37,673 nucleotides of DNA from Endomicrobium sp. (GTDB lineage: Bacteria; Elusimicrobiota; Endomicrobiia; Endomicrobiales; Endomicrobiaceae): the NCBI GenBank assembly GCA_031286985.1, contig JAITTL010000029.1:1-37673 (forward strand). The letters are read 5' to 3'. The notes under the pieces are model-generated. The model was not told the DNA's origin. It searched no databases and saw only the letters and a list, made by a program, of their open reading frames with translations. The position numbers and the translations under genes are program-made. Below, piece after piece: positions 8,347 to 19,249 of the stretch. Within the stretch, counting starts at the first letter, position 1. Every line of letters starts with the position of its first letter.

Positions 8347-9612
8347 GTGGAAATCAATAATTTAAAACGAAGTATATTATTAAAGGCTAAATTAGCAAAA
8401 GAGGCATCTAAAAAACTTGCTTCTGTGGGGACAGATCAGAAGAATGATATACTTTTTGCGATAGTCGACGCTTTAGAGCGAAACATAAAGAAGATACTCT
8501 CCTGTAATGAGTTGGATGTTTTGACAGCAAAAGAAACAGGTATACCTTCGATACTTATCGATAGGCTTACCCTGACAGAAGAGCGAGTTGCTGGTATAAT
8601 AAATGGTATAAAGAATGTCATTCATTTACAAGATCCTGTAGGAGCTGTAATTGAAGGACCAAATCCACCAGTTGGTCTGGATATCAAAAAGATAAGAGTG
8701 CCATTAGGTGTGATTGCGATGATTTATGAAGCGCGTCCAAGTGTTACAGTGGATGCTACAGTTTTGTGCTTAAAGGCAGGTAATGCAGTCATTTTAAAAG
8801 GAGGTTCTGAGGCCATAAATTCTAACAAAATTCTTGCGGAAATAATATACAATGCAGGAATTGGAGCAGGTATGCCAGAAGGATCTTTACAATTCATTGA
8901 CACGATGGACAGAGGAGCAGTATATGAACTTTTACAATTAGATAATCTTATAGATTTGCTGATACCAAGGGGTAGCGAAGAATTAGTAAGGTTTATAAAA
9001 ACAAATTCTTTGATCCCTGTTTTGTCCCATGGGAAAGGATTATGTCACACGTATGTTGATAAAGATGCCGATATTGAAATGGCAATTAATATAGCAATAA
9101 ATGCAAAATGTCAAAGACCGTCAGTATGCAATGCAATGGAGACTTTGCTTGTTCATAGAGAGATAGCTGACAAAATTTTGCCTAAATTATGCAAACTGTA
9201 TTACGATGCCAAGGTTGAAATCAGAGGGTGCGAAATGACAGGTAGTATAGTAAGTTCAATATCCACTGCAACTGAAAAGGATTGGCAAACAGAATACCTT
9301 GACCTAAAAATATCAATCAAAGTAGTAAATTCTTTAGAGGAAGCTATATCACACATAAACAAATATGGATCTATGCATTCCGAGGCAATTGTAACAAATA
9401 ACAAAGAGGTGGCAGACAAATTTATTTCAAAAGTTGATGCAGCTGCTGTTTTTGTGAATGCTTCGACAAGGCTTCACGATGGCAGTGTTTTTGGACTTGG
9501 GTGTGAAATTGGTATTTCAACTCAAAAACTACACGCACGTGGAACTATGGGAATCAAAGAACTTACCAGTACAAAATATGTAGTAAGAGGTAAAGGAACA
9601 ATAAGAACATAA
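8347..9612 (+). CDS. proA: Gamma-glutamyl phosphate reductase
   Basis: NADPH-dependent reduction of glutamyl 5-phosphate to glutamate semialdehyde in proline synthesis. 421 residues, the normal length. Family hallmarks: PLGVIAMIYEARPSVTVDA (119-137), AVILKGGSEA (147-156), HGKGLCHTYVD (228-238) and the catalytic Cys261 in QRPSVCNAMETLL. The start is GTG 8347 with TTGGAG five bases upstream. The partner kinase proB is not in the window. ychF follows after 16 bases, so the two are probably co-transcribed. Confidence 0.97.
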   Translation: MEINNLKRSILLKAKLAKEASKKLASVGTDQKNDILFAIVDALERNIKKILSCNELDVLTAKETGIPSILIDRLTLTEERVAGIINGIKNVIHLQDPVGAVIEGPNPPVGLDIKKIRVPLGVIAMIYEARPSVTVDATVLCLKAGNAVILKGGSEAINSNKILAEIIYNAGIGAGMPEGSLQFIDTMDRGAVYELLQLDNLIDLLIPRGSEELVRFIKTNSLIPVLSHGKGLCHTYVDKDADIEMAINIAINAKCQRPSVCNAMETLLVHREIADKILPKLCKLYYDAKVEIRGCEMTGSIVSSISTATEKDWQTEYLDLKISIKVVNSLEEAISHINKYGSMHSEAIVTNNKEVADKFISKVDAAAVFVNASTRLHDGSVFGLGCEIGISTQKLHARGTMGIKELTSTKYVVRGKGTIRT

Positions 9613-9628
9613 CAGTAAAAGAGGTTTT

Positions 9629-10720
9629 ATGAAACTTGGTATTGTTGGACTTCCAAACGTGGGAAAATCGACGTTGTTTAACGCTATAACAAAAGCGCGT
9701 GCAGAAGTAGCAAATTACCCTTTCTGTACTATCGATCCAAACATCGGGGTGGTTTCGGTTCCAGATAAACGGTTGGATTATCTGGAAAAACTTTATACCC
9801 CCCCAAAAAAAGTGCCTGCTGTTGTAAATTTTGTAGATATAGCTGGGCTTGTTAAAGGAGCATCAAAAGGGGAAGGTTTAGGGAATCAGTTTTTATCCCA
9901 CATAAGGGAAACTACGGCCATTGTCCATCTGGTAAGATGTTTTGAAAGCAAAGATATAACGCATGTTGAAGGGGCTGTAGATCCTTTAAGAGATATAGAA
10001 ATTATAAATATGGAACTTATTTTGTCCGATATGGAATCAATTTCTAAAAAACTTGAAAAACTCGAAAAAGATGTCAGACTCAATGATAAAAAAACACTGG
10101 AACAACGAGATCTTGCGATAAAAATAAAAAAACACCTTGATTCTGCAAAATCTGTAAGAACCCTTGAACTTAGCGATGCTGAGAAAATAATAGCAAAAGG
10201 TTTTTTTTTAATAACTGATAAACCAGTTCTATATGTCTGTAATGTAGCAGAAAACGATTTACCATCAATGGAGAATAGGTATACTAAAATTGTAAAAGAA
10301 AAATTCGAAACAAAAGAAGCGCAAGTAGTACCCATATGCGCAAAAATTGAAGCAGAATTATCAGAACTGTCAGAGGATGATCAAAAAAGCTTTTTGAAAG
10401 ATCTGGGGTTAGAAGAACTTGGACTTAACAGACTGATAAGAGCTGGGTACAATTTGCTTGGGTTTACCACATTCTTTACTGCAGGGAAAGATGAAGTAAG
10501 AGCTTGGACAATAAAAAATGGTTTTTTGGCGCCACAAGCTGCTGGTGTAATCCATTCTGATTTTGAAAGAGGATTCATACGCGCTGAAGTTATGAATTAC
10601 AATGATTTGTGGAGACTTGGCAACGAGAAAGCGGTAAAAGACGCAGGATTTCTAAAAAGTGAAGGCAAGGAATACTTAGTCAAAGATGGAGACATCATAG
10701 AATTTCGTTTTAATGTGTAA
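9629..10720 (+). CDS. ychF: Ribosome-binding ATPase/GTPase YchF (Obg family)
   Basis: Conserved Obg-family P-loop protein of 363 residues. N-terminal G1 loop GLPNVGKSTLFNAI (6-19), DIAGLVKGASKGEGLGNQFL switch region, and a base-recognition motif of the relaxed NVAE type (YVCNVAEND) rather than the GTPase NKxD, as known for YchF proteins that prefer ATP. The middle coiled-coil insertion (~130-175) is charged. The C-terminal TGS domain ends with FFTAGKDEVRAWTI and the ERGFIRAEV segment. The ribosome site is AGAGG before ATG. Role: ribosome- and stress-associated nucleotide hydrolase. It follows proA closely. Confidence 0.96.
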   Translation: MKLGIVGLPNVGKSTLFNAITKARAEVANYPFCTIDPNIGVVSVPDKRLDYLEKLYTPPKKVPAVVNFVDIAGLVKGASKGEGLGNQFLSHIRETTAIVHLVRCFESKDITHVEGAVDPLRDIEIINMELILSDMESISKKLEKLEKDVRLNDKKTLEQRDLAIKIKKHLDSAKSVRTLELSDAEKIIAKGFFLITDKPVLYVCNVAENDLPSMENRYTKIVKEKFETKEAQVVPICAKIEAELSELSEDDQKSFLKDLGLEELGLNRLIRAGYNLLGFTTFFTAGKDEVRAWTIKNGFLAPQAAGVIHSDFERGFIRAEVMNYNDLWRLGNEKAVKDAGFLKSEGKEYLVKDGDIIEFRFNV

Positions 10721-10800
10721 ACAGTATTATTATAGCATGTTGCCACACTTGAGGTTAAGTCTAAAACCCCATTTGCAGTGGGTGAAATAAAATGACAAAA

Positions 10801-10829
10801 ATGACAAAGATGTCCCAAATTTATATAAT
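10801..10829 (+). promoter_or_regulatory. Sigma-70-type promoter for the epimerase/dehydrogenase/recA stretch
   Basis: ATGACA (10801-10806), 17 bases, then TATAAT (10824-10829): 5/6 and 6/6 consensus. The predicted start site is near 10836, about 30 bases before the GTG start of the epimerase. The -35 lies in a short direct repeat of ATGACAAA. Confidence 0.65.
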
Positions 10830-10867
10830 CCCTGCTCAAATTATAACTTTTGAAAGGGATAAAAAGC

Positions 10868-11833
10868 GTGTCCATTTTGGTTACAGGAGCAGCAGGGTTT
10901 GTTGGTAGTAAAGTTTGTGAGTTGCTTGCCAAATCAGGAAAAGATGTGGTAGGAATTGACAGTATGAATGATTACTACGATGTAACAGTTAAAGAATATA
11001 GGCTAAATAACCTTAAAAATCTTAAAAATTTTCAATTTTATAAAGCTGATATCGAGGTAAAAAAAGATATTGAAAATATAATAAAAAAAAACAAACCTAA
11101 AGCAATAATAAATCTTGCTGCAAGAGCTGGCGTTAGGGCCAGCATGGAGGATCCTTTTATTTATGTTTTCACAAATATTGTTGGGACCTTAAATCTTCTT
11201 GAAATTGCTAAAAGAAGAGAGATAAAAAAATTTGTTTTAGCTTCCACATCATCCCTTTATGCAGGGCAAAAAATTCCGTTTGTTGAAACTCTTGCTGTCA
11301 ATAACCCAATATCTCCATATGCAGCTTCTAAAAAAGGCGCTGAATCAATGTGCTATTCGTATCACTACCTCTACGGAATAGATGTCAGTATTGTAAGATA
11401 TTTTACTGTTTATGGTCCTGCGGGAAGACCTGATATGAGTATAATAAGATTTATTAAGTGGATTGATGAAGAAAAACCAGTTGAACTTTTTGGAGATGGT
11501 TCGCAAAGTAGAGATTTTACATATATCGATGATATAGCAATAGGAACGATAAAAGCTTTGAAGAAGGTTGGATTTGAAGTTATTAATCTTGGTGGGAATA
11601 AGCCATATAAACTTAGTTATATGTTAAGTTTAATTGAAAAAAATTTAAATAAAACGGCAAAGTATGACTATAAACCTTTTCATAAAGCGGATATAGTTGC
11701 AACATGTGCTAATATAGACAAAGCCAGTAAACTTTTAAGGTGGACTCCAAAAATATCTTTAGAACATGGCATAAAAAAGACAGTTAAGTGGTACTTTGAA
11801 AATAAACATTGGTTTAAAGATATCAAGCTATGA
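10868..11833 (+). CDS. NAD-dependent nucleotide-sugar epimerase (UDP-glucuronate 4-epimerase-like)
   Basis: Short-chain dehydrogenase-type sugar epimerase of 321 residues. Rossmann motif TGAAGFVGS (6-14), the catalytic dyad YAASK (Y151, K155) with STSS (127-130), and a GIDSMNDYYDVTVKEYRL stretch (29-46) that is the hallmark of UDP-hexuronate 4-epimerases. GTG 10868 is chosen because it begins immediately before the first beta strand and has GAAAGGG upstream; a TTG at 10850 is the longer alternative. The next gene is a UDP-sugar 6-dehydrogenase, so the pair would oxidise and then epimerise a UDP-sugar to a uronic acid such as UDP-galacturonate or its N-acetyl form for surface polysaccharide. 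The exact substrate cannot be told from sequence alone. Confidence 0.85.
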   Translation: MSILVTGAAGFVGSKVCELLAKSGKDVVGIDSMNDYYDVTVKEYRLNNLKNLKNFQFYKADIEVKKDIENIIKKNKPKAIINLAARAGVRASMEDPFIYVFTNIVGTLNLLEIAKRREIKKFVLASTSSLYAGQKIPFVETLAVNNPISPYAASKKGAESMCYSYHYLYGIDVSIVRYFTVYGPAGRPDMSIIRFIKWIDEEKPVELFGDGSQSRDFTYIDDIAIGTIKALKKVGFEVINLGGNKPYKLSYMLSLIEKNLNKTAKYDYKPFHKADIVATCANIDKASKLLRWTPKISLEHGIKKTVKWYFENKHWFKDIKL

Positions 11834-11846
11834 CAAGGAAAGAATC

Positions 11847-13148
11847 TTGTACGAATATTTATTAAAGAAAATTAATACAAAAACCTCCAAAATAGGTGTC
11901 ATAGGACAGGGTTATGTTGGACTACCATTAGCTGTTGAGTTTGCAACCCAAGGATTTATCGTTACAGGTTTTGAAATTGATAAATTCAAAGTAGATATGA
12001 TAAATAATGGAAGGTCTTATATAGGGGATGTTGATGCAAAAGATGTAGAAAAACTTGTGTATAGTAAAAATTTTAATGCTACGGCAGATTTTAAGAATCT
12101 TGCAAAAATGGATGTTATAGTTGTTTGCGTCCCAACGCCGCTTCGCAAGTCTAGAGATCCGGATGTTTCATGTATTATAGAAGCTGTAGGAAATATTGAA
12201 AAATTTTTAAAAAAGGGTCAACTTATAATTCTTGAGTCCACAACTTATCCCGGAACAACAAATGATCTTGTTCTTCCAATGCTTAAAAGAACAGGTTTAA
12301 AAATAGGAGAGGATTTTTTTTTAGCTTTCAGTCCAGAGAGAGTTGATCCAGCAAATAAAACATTTAACATAAAAAATACGCCAAAAATCGTAGGTGGGAT
12401 ATGTAAAAAGAGCGTAGCTCTTGCAGTTGCTGTTTATGGCTCTTTTACTAACGTTCATAAAGTTTCTTCAACGCAAGCAGCCGAGATGGTAAAACTATTA
12501 GAAAATACCTTTAGGGCTGTAAATATTGCACTTGTAAATGAAGTTTCATTGATGTGCGATAAATTGGGTATAAATGTTTGGGAAATTATAGAGGCTGCAG
12601 CAACAAAACCATTTGGATTTATGCCATTTTATCCAGGTCCAGGAATAGGTGGACACTGTATACCTTTAGATCCGCATTATTTGTCTTGGAAGCTTAAAAC
12701 TTTAAATTTTTATTCAAAATTTATAGAGCTTGCCAGTGAACTTAATTCAAAAATGCCACAGTACGTCGTTTCCAAAGTTTCAAATGCATTGAATTCGAAA
12801 GCCAAAGCTTTAAAAAATTCACAAATTTTAATTCTAGGTGTAGCTTATAAAAAAGATGTTGCTGACATACGTGAATCACCCGCTGTTGATATTATAAACA
12901 TTTTGACTGAAAAAAATGCAAAAATATCTTATTATGACCCGTATGTCCCAGTTATACAAAGTTGTAATTGTGTGCAAACTTTGTCATCGATTAAAATTTT
13001 AACGGGATTAAATAAATATGATCTTGTTATTATTGTTACCGACCATACAAATGTTGATTATAAAATGGTATTGAAGGGATCTAAAATTATTGTGGACACG
13101 AGAAATGTTTTAAAAAACGTAAAATCAAATAAGATTGTAAGAATATAA
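11847..13148 (+). CDS. UDP-sugar 6-dehydrogenase (UDP-GlcNAc/ManNAc dehydrogenase type)
   Basis: Four-electron NAD-dependent oxidation of the UDP-sugar C6 to a carboxylate. 433 residues. GQGYVGLPLAVEF (20-32) is the NAD fold; ESTTYPGTT and FSPERVDP are substrate-binding segments; PGPGIGGHCIPLDP carries the catalytic Cys (C271); and GVAYKKDVADIRESPA opens the C-terminal domain. The PGTTNDLVLPML and GRSYIGDV patterns resemble the WbpA/WecC (N-acetylhexosamine) branch more than UDP-glucose dehydrogenase. TTG 11847 is chosen because AAGGAA lies seven bases before it; the frame extends upstream to 11796, overlapping the epimerase, without a better signal. Confidence 0.88.
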   Translation: MYEYLLKKINTKTSKIGVIGQGYVGLPLAVEFATQGFIVTGFEIDKFKVDMINNGRSYIGDVDAKDVEKLVYSKNFNATADFKNLAKMDVIVVCVPTPLRKSRDPDVSCIIEAVGNIEKFLKKGQLIILESTTYPGTTNDLVLPMLKRTGLKIGEDFFLAFSPERVDPANKTFNIKNTPKIVGGICKKSVALAVAVYGSFTNVHKVSSTQAAEMVKLLENTFRAVNIALVNEVSLMCDKLGINVWEIIEAAATKPFGFMPFYPGPGIGGHCIPLDPHYLSWKLKTLNFYSKFIELASELNSKMPQYVVSKVSNALNSKAKALKNSQILILGVAYKKDVADIRESPAVDIINILTEKNAKISYYDPYVPVIQSCNCVQTLSSIKILTGLNKYDLVIIVTDHTNVDYKMVLKGSKIIVDTRNVLKNVKSNKIVRI

Positions 13149-13193
13149 CATTGAATGGATTGTCACTAACATGGATGTACTTGGAGGAAGTTT

Positions 13194-14264
13194 ATGTCAA
13201 AAGACGAAAGACTTAAAGCGTTAGATTTAGCTCTTTCTAAGATTGAAAAGGATTTTGGTAAAGAGGCAATTATGAGGTTAGGTGAAAAGCATTCAAGAGA
13301 ACAAGTTGATTCCATTCCAACTGGGGCTCTTCCTCTAGATATAGCTATAGGTATAGGTGGAATTCCTCGAGGGAGAATAATTGAAATTTACGGTCCAGAA
13401 TCTTCTGGTAAAACTACTTTGGCTTTGTGTATGGTGGCTGAAACACAAAAACTTGGAGGAATTGCAGCCTATATTGATGCAGAACATGCAATGGACCCTG
13501 AATATGCAAAAAAAATAGGTGTTGATATAGATAATCTTTTAATTTCGCAACCTGATTCCGGTGAACAGGGACTTGAAATTGCAGATCAACTCGTACGTTC
13601 TGGAGCGGTTGATATTATCGTTGTTGATTCAGTAGCAGCACTTGTTCCTAGAGCTGAAATTGAAGGGGAGATGGGAGATTCCTTTGTAGGGCTTCAAGCA
13701 AGGCTTATGAGTCAGGCACTTAGAAAACTTACATCAAATATTTCTAAATCTAAAACTTCTATAGTATTTATAAATCAGTTAAGACAAAAAATAGGAGTGA
13801 TGTGGGGAAGCCCTGAGACAACACCAGGAGGGCTTGCTCTTAAGTTTTATGCTTCTGTGAGATTGGATATTAGAAGAATTGAGTCGGTCAAAAAGGGTGA
13901 TGAGGTTTTAGGTAACCGAGTAAGAGTAAAAGTTGTGAAAAATAAGGTGGCTGCACCTTTTAAACAAGCTGAGTTTGAAATAATATTTGGGCAAGGTGTT
14001 GATAGATTGGGATACTTAATAGATATGGGTGTAAACGACGGAATTATCGAAAAATCAGGAGCTTTTTTTAGCTACAATGGAGATAGATTGGGCCAAGGAA
14101 GAGATAATGTAAAGATACACCTATCTGCAAATCTTTCTATTGCGGAAGATATAGAAGCTAAAATAAAGAAGAAGTATTTTTGTGACAATGATAAAAATCA
14201 TGAAAAACAAAATGAAGAAACCACAAGAGAAAAGGCTTCTAAATCTGCTAAAAGACAAGGTTAA
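13194..14264 (+). CDS. recA: Recombinase RecA
   Basis: ATP-dependent strand-exchange protein for recombinational repair and SOS control, 356 residues. Walker [10 protein letters not shown] (~66-74), Walker B-type [12 protein letters not shown], the [22 protein letters not shown] loop region that binds DNA, and a long charged C-terminal tail are all intact. The strong ribosome site GGAGGA precedes ATG 13194. It lies between envelope-sugar genes, and the stop is three bases from the next start. Nothing suggests inactivation. Confidence 0.98.
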   Translation: MSKDERLKALDLALSKIEKDFGKEAIMRLGEKHSREQVDSIPTGALPLDIAIGIGGIPRGRIIEIYGPESSGKTTLALCMVAETQKLGGIAAYIDAEHAMDPEYAKKIGVDIDNLLISQPDSGEQGLEIADQLVRSGAVDIIVVDSVAALVPRAEIEGEMGDSFVGLQARLMSQALRKLTSNISKSKTSIVFINQLRQKIGVMWGSPETTPGGLALKFYASVRLDIRRIESVKKGDEVLGNRVRVKVVKNKVAAPFKQAEFEIIFGQGVDRLGYLIDMGVNDGIIEKSGAFFSYNGDRLGQGRDNVKIHLSANLSIAEDIEAKIKKKYFCDNDKNHEKQNEETTREKASKSAKRQG

Positions 14265-14267
14265 TTA

Positions 14268-15461
14268 ATGATTTTGTTTGCCAATAAAAATGATCAATCA
14301 ACATTAGAAAAAGTTGATATGGAGTTGGTTGCGTTAAGTGTCAAAACAGTTTCAGAAAAAAATAGAACAAAAATTAAAAACATAGTTAAGGATTCTTTAA
14401 AGAGCTTTTTTGTATGTTTTCTGTTGTTATTAACAAAAAAGGAACATCAAACAGTTTATATTGCTATCGTTCCTTGCGGTGGAATAGGAGATGTTGTACG
14501 GCAAAAAGCTGCTGTGGAAGAGCTTTTTTTATTATTTAGACACGTTGTGATCGATATCTATGGTAGACGTTATAAGTTTCTTTTTGGCGATTTTAAAAAT
14601 ATAAGATTTTTTGCTGATAAAAACGCCATAAAATTGACGCGCAAGAAGTACGATATTGTTTTGGATTACGCAACTTCGAATGTAACATCAGGCATAGCAA
14701 ATTTGACAATGAATAATTTAAGAAATGGTGATTTAAAAAGGTTCTTTAGTGATTTTAAAAAAATTAAGCAAGAATTTCAATATTGTTTCAATGTTAAAAA
14801 TCAATTCTTGTTTCAAAAAGAAGCTATTAGAAACAATTTAAGGTTTACTGATGTTGTTAAATTGACAACAGGAATTAAAAATTTCAAAAAAAGTAATTTA
14901 AAACTGGATTATACAGAACGTGATATAGTAAAATTTGGTTTGAGCAAAAGCTGTAAATACATAACGTTTCAACATGGTTACGGATTTGAAAAAAATGTCC
15001 GTTCTAAAATTGGGTGGAGAACTAAGATATGGGAAACAAAAAATTGGGAAAGATTGTTCAAAAATATAAAGGCAAGTTGCACAGACTACAAGATAGTTCA
15101 GGTTGGGATAAGTAGCGATCTTATAGGTGAAACGGAGATAAATTTAGTTGGAAAAACTTCTTTTGATGATCTTTGTTCAGTTATGAAATACTCTTCGCTT
15201 CATATTGATGCAGATTGTGGGTGCATGCATATTGCGAAAGCCCTAAACGTGAAATCAGTAATCCTTTTTGGGCCATCTAGTGCTAAATACATTGGGTACG
15301 ACACTAACATAAATATCGTGTCTGGTTTGTGTTCTGATTGTTATACAATACGCGGATGGGAACTGCGTTGTTTAAGAAATTTAGAAAAACCTTTGTGTAT
15401 GAGTTCTATCTCCCCGGATTTTGTAGCAGAAGTGATTTTGAAATATTTAAAAAATCTATAA
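14268..15461 (+). CDS. Glycosyltransferase family 9 (heptosyltransferase-like)
   Basis: 397 residues. After a charged N-terminal extension of about 60 residues comes the GT9 entry motif YIAIVPCGGIGDVVRQKAAV. The C-terminal half has the ADP/NDP-sugar-binding pattern DADCGCMHIAKALNVKSV, ILFGPSSAKYIG, and the Cys-rich tail (CSDCYTIRGWELRC, PLCMSSISPDFV) typical of LPS core heptosyltransferases. The likely role is transfer of a heptose or other sugar to a lipid-linked glycan at the inner face of the inner membrane. Its ribosome site AAGG lies in the end of recA and only three bases separate the two genes. The donor and acceptor are unknown. Confidence 0.8.
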   Translation: MILFANKNDQSTLEKVDMELVALSVKTVSEKNRTKIKNIVKDSLKSFFVCFLLLLTKKEHQTVYIAIVPCGGIGDVVRQKAAVEELFLLFRHVVIDIYGRRYKFLFGDFKNIRFFADKNAIKLTRKKYDIVLDYATSNVTSGIANLTMNNLRNGDLKRFFSDFKKIKQEFQYCFNVKNQFLFQKEAIRNNLRFTDVVKLTTGIKNFKKSNLKLDYTERDIVKFGLSKSCKYITFQHGYGFEKNVRSKIGWRTKIWETKNWERLFKNIKASCTDYKIVQVGISSDLIGETEINLVGKTSFDDLCSVMKYSSLHIDADCGCMHIAKALNVKSVILFGPSSAKYIGYDTNINIVSGLCSDCYTIRGWELRCLRNLEKPLCMSSISPDFVAEVILKYLKNL

Positions 15462-15631
15462 TTTTTTCGCAGTTATGTATGTGCTATTGGAAACATTATG
15501 TTTTATTTGTCCGCTGCATAGTTTATCCTCTTTTAAAAATGTAGTTAAAGCAAAGAGATCATAAAATTAAACTTAAGAGTTATAAAAAGCTATATGAAAA
15601 TTAATAATTAGTATCTAAAAGAGAAAATTAA

Positions 15632-16657
15632 ATGAAAGCGTTTGTTTTAGCTGCAGGAATAGGTACGAGACTTAGCCCATTGACAACATCTATACCAAAA
15701 CCTATGATTCCAATTCTTGGTAAGCCCGTATTGTATTATACGTTTTCCAATCTATATAAAAATGGTATTGATGATGTTTTTGTAAATGTACATTATCAAC
15801 ATAGTTCCATAATGAATTTTTTTAAAGAAAACAAAACTGATGTTAAACTAAAATTTTCTCGTGAAAAAAAACTATTGGGAACCGCTGGAGCCATAAAAAA
15901 CAAAGAAAATTTTTTTGATGATACTTTTGTAGTTATGTCTGGAGATGGGTTAACTGATATCAATCTAAAAAAAGTTATAAATTTTCATAAAGAAAGAATG
16001 GCGCTTGTTACGATAGTTTTAAAAAAAATAAATCTAAGATTTGATTATGGCATTGCAGTAGCAGATAAGAATGGTAAAATAAAGTCCTTCGTAGAAAAAC
16101 CGTTTTGGGGGGATATTTTTAATAATAACGTAAACACAGGGATTTATATATTTGAACCTGAAGTTTTTAAATTTATTCCAAAAAACAAATTTTTTGATTT
16201 TAGTACAAATTTGTTTCCTCTTTTAATGAACAGAAAACAAAAAATTTATGGTTATGAAATGGAAGAATATTGGATTGATATAGGCAATATTTTTGAATAT
16301 AAGAAGGGTGTCTTTGATGTTTTAGATGAAAAAGTTAAAATTCGTGATGATATCAAGAGCAAAACAAATAAGTATATAAGTGTTACCGCACAAATTGACA
16401 AAAGTGTTAAAATACACGGGCCTTGTTATATAGGGAGTAATGTTGTAATAGAAAAAAATACGATAATTGGCGCGTATTCAGTTATATCTGATGACGTAAA
16501 AATAGGCAATAACGTATTTATTGAGAAATCAATAATATGGAAGAATGTAAGAATTGGTGGCAATGTAAAAATAACAAACAGCATATTGGGCAATAATGCA
16601 GTGATATCTAATAATATTACATTGTTTGACTCAGTAGTGATGGAATATTTCAAATAA
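15632..16657 (+). CDS. Sugar-phosphate nucleotidyltransferase with left-handed beta-helix tail
   Basis: 341 residues. The N-terminal nucleotidyltransferase domain has the signature LAAGIGTRLSPLTTSIPKPM (7-26), a metal-binding GDG (at ~110), EKPFWG, and EEYWIDIGN. From about residue 245 there are hexapeptide-type repeats (I-x-x-x-V pattern: NVVIEKNTIIGAYSVI, KIGNNVFIEKSIIW) forming a short beta-helix. This architecture is that of bacterial GDP-mannose pyrophosphorylase-like or glucose-1-phosphate nucleotidyltransferase-like enzymes that make NDP-sugars. The ribosome site is AAGAG. A 170-base gap precedes it in which I see no gene. The nucleotide and sugar are uncertain. Confidence 0.8.
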   Translation: MKAFVLAAGIGTRLSPLTTSIPKPMIPILGKPVLYYTFSNLYKNGIDDVFVNVHYQHSSIMNFFKENKTDVKLKFSREKKLLGTAGAIKNKENFFDDTFVVMSGDGLTDINLKKVINFHKERMALVTIVLKKINLRFDYGIAVADKNGKIKSFVEKPFWGDIFNNNVNTGIYIFEPEVFKFIPKNKFFDFSTNLFPLLMNRKQKIYGYEMEEYWIDIGNIFEYKKGVFDVLDEKVKIRDDIKSKTNKYISVTAQIDKSVKIHGPCYIGSNVVIEKNTIIGAYSVISDDVKIGNNVFIEKSIIWKNVRIGGNVKITNSILGNNAVISNNITLFDSVVMEYFK

Positions 16658-16721
16658 ATCTATTTATTTAAAAAATACTGAACAATGGTCTATCTAGGTG
16701 ATAGGAAAGGAATTTTGTGTT

Positions 16722-17900
16722 GTGAACGAGCAAGGTTATTTTTTTACATCTGAATCTGTTACAGAAGGACATCCAGATAAAGTATGCGATATAATTTCAG
16801 ATAGTATTTTGGATGCCATTTTGGCACAAGATTCAAAAGCTAGAGTTGCGTGTGAGGCTTTTATTTCTAAAAATATGATTGTTGTTGGTGGTGAAATTAC
16901 TACAACCGCAAAAATCGATGTTGAAAAAATTGTAAAAGAAGTTATGTATGAAATAGGATATGATAAGCCGTCATTTGGTTTTGACTATAAGGCAAGCACA
17001 ATTATAAATACGGTAAATACACAGTCTCCTGACATCGCTTCAGGTGTCAATTTGGGCGGAGCTGGTGATCAGGGGTTAATGATAGGTTTTGCATGTATGG
17101 AAACACCTGAACTCATGCCGTTACCGATAACTTTGGCACATAAACTTGCTATGAAACTTACAGAAACAAGGAAAAAAAATGTTTTGCCGTATTTAGGCCC
17201 AGATGGTAAAACTCAAGTAACTGTCGAATATGTTGATAAAAAACCAAAAAGAGTAGATGCTGTTGTCTTGTCCACGCAACATACTAAAGCAGTTTTAGAC
17301 AAAACGGGTAACCATATAACAAAAGAATCAAAGGAAGAAATTTTCAACACCATTATTAAACCTGTTCTTGGAGAATTGATAGATAAAAACACAAAATTGT
17401 ATATAAATCCAACTGGAAAATTTTTGTTCGGTGGTCCTGCAGCAGACACTGGTCTTACAGGAAGAAAAATAATAGTTGATACCTATGGAGGTAGGGCAGC
17501 GCATGGTGGCGGAGCGTTTTCCGGTAAAGATTCTACAAAGGTTGATAGAAGTGCTTGCTATATGGCAAGACATATTGCAAAAAATATAGTTGCAGCAGGT
17601 CTTGCAGATAGATGTACAGTTCAACTTGCATATGCAATTGGTATGGCAAATCCAGTTTCGGTAATGGTGGATACGCATAATTTCAACAATACTTCAGATT
17701 TGTTATTAGAATTTGTTGTAAAAAAAATATTTCCGCTCACACCGGAAGGTATTAGCAATTATTTGAAATTGCGTAGGCCAATTTTCACTAAGACAGCAGC
17801 TTATGGACATTTTGGTAGAAGAGAAAGTGATTTTACTTGGGAAAAAATTAATAAAGTTAGTGAATTGAATCAAGCAATGAAAAAATTGGTATCGAAATAA
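16722..17900 (+). CDS. metK: S-adenosylmethionine synthetase
   Basis: Forms SAM from methionine and ATP. 392 residues. Motifs: FTSESVTEGHPDKVCD (7-22), GGAGDQGLMIGFA, and GGGAFSGKDSTKVDRSA, which is the phosphate-binding P-loop-like segment. GTG 16722 is chosen because it gives the family's usual short lead (MNEQGYFFTSESVTEGHPDK) and AAAGGA lies about 10 bases upstream; a longer GTG at 16698 is possible. It is followed 61 bases later by ahcY, so making SAM and clearing its by-product are encoded together. Confidence 0.97.
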   Translation: MNEQGYFFTSESVTEGHPDKVCDIISDSILDAILAQDSKARVACEAFISKNMIVVGGEITTTAKIDVEKIVKEVMYEIGYDKPSFGFDYKASTIINTVNTQSPDIASGVNLGGAGDQGLMIGFACMETPELMPLPITLAHKLAMKLTETRKKNVLPYLGPDGKTQVTVEYVDKKPKRVDAVVLSTQHTKAVLDKTGNHITKESKEEIFNTIIKPVLGELIDKNTKLYINPTGKFLFGGPAADTGLTGRKIIVDTYGGRAAHGGGAFSGKDSTKVDRSACYMARHIAKNIVAAGLADRCTVQLAYAIGMANPVSVMVDTHNFNNTSDLLLEFVVKKIFPLTPEGISNYLKLRRPIFTKTAAYGHFGRRESDFTWEKINKVSELNQAMKKLVSK

Positions 17901-17910
17901 CAAAAAATAG

Positions 17911-19224
<1,314 letters not shown>

Positions 19225-19249
19225 TTCTATATTCATTAAATTGATAATC

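Noticed and set aside
9886-10335. 149-residue minus-strand frame inside ychF
   Set aside because: ychF is complete and conserved here; the antisense frame is Ser/Phe-rich low-complexity shadow.
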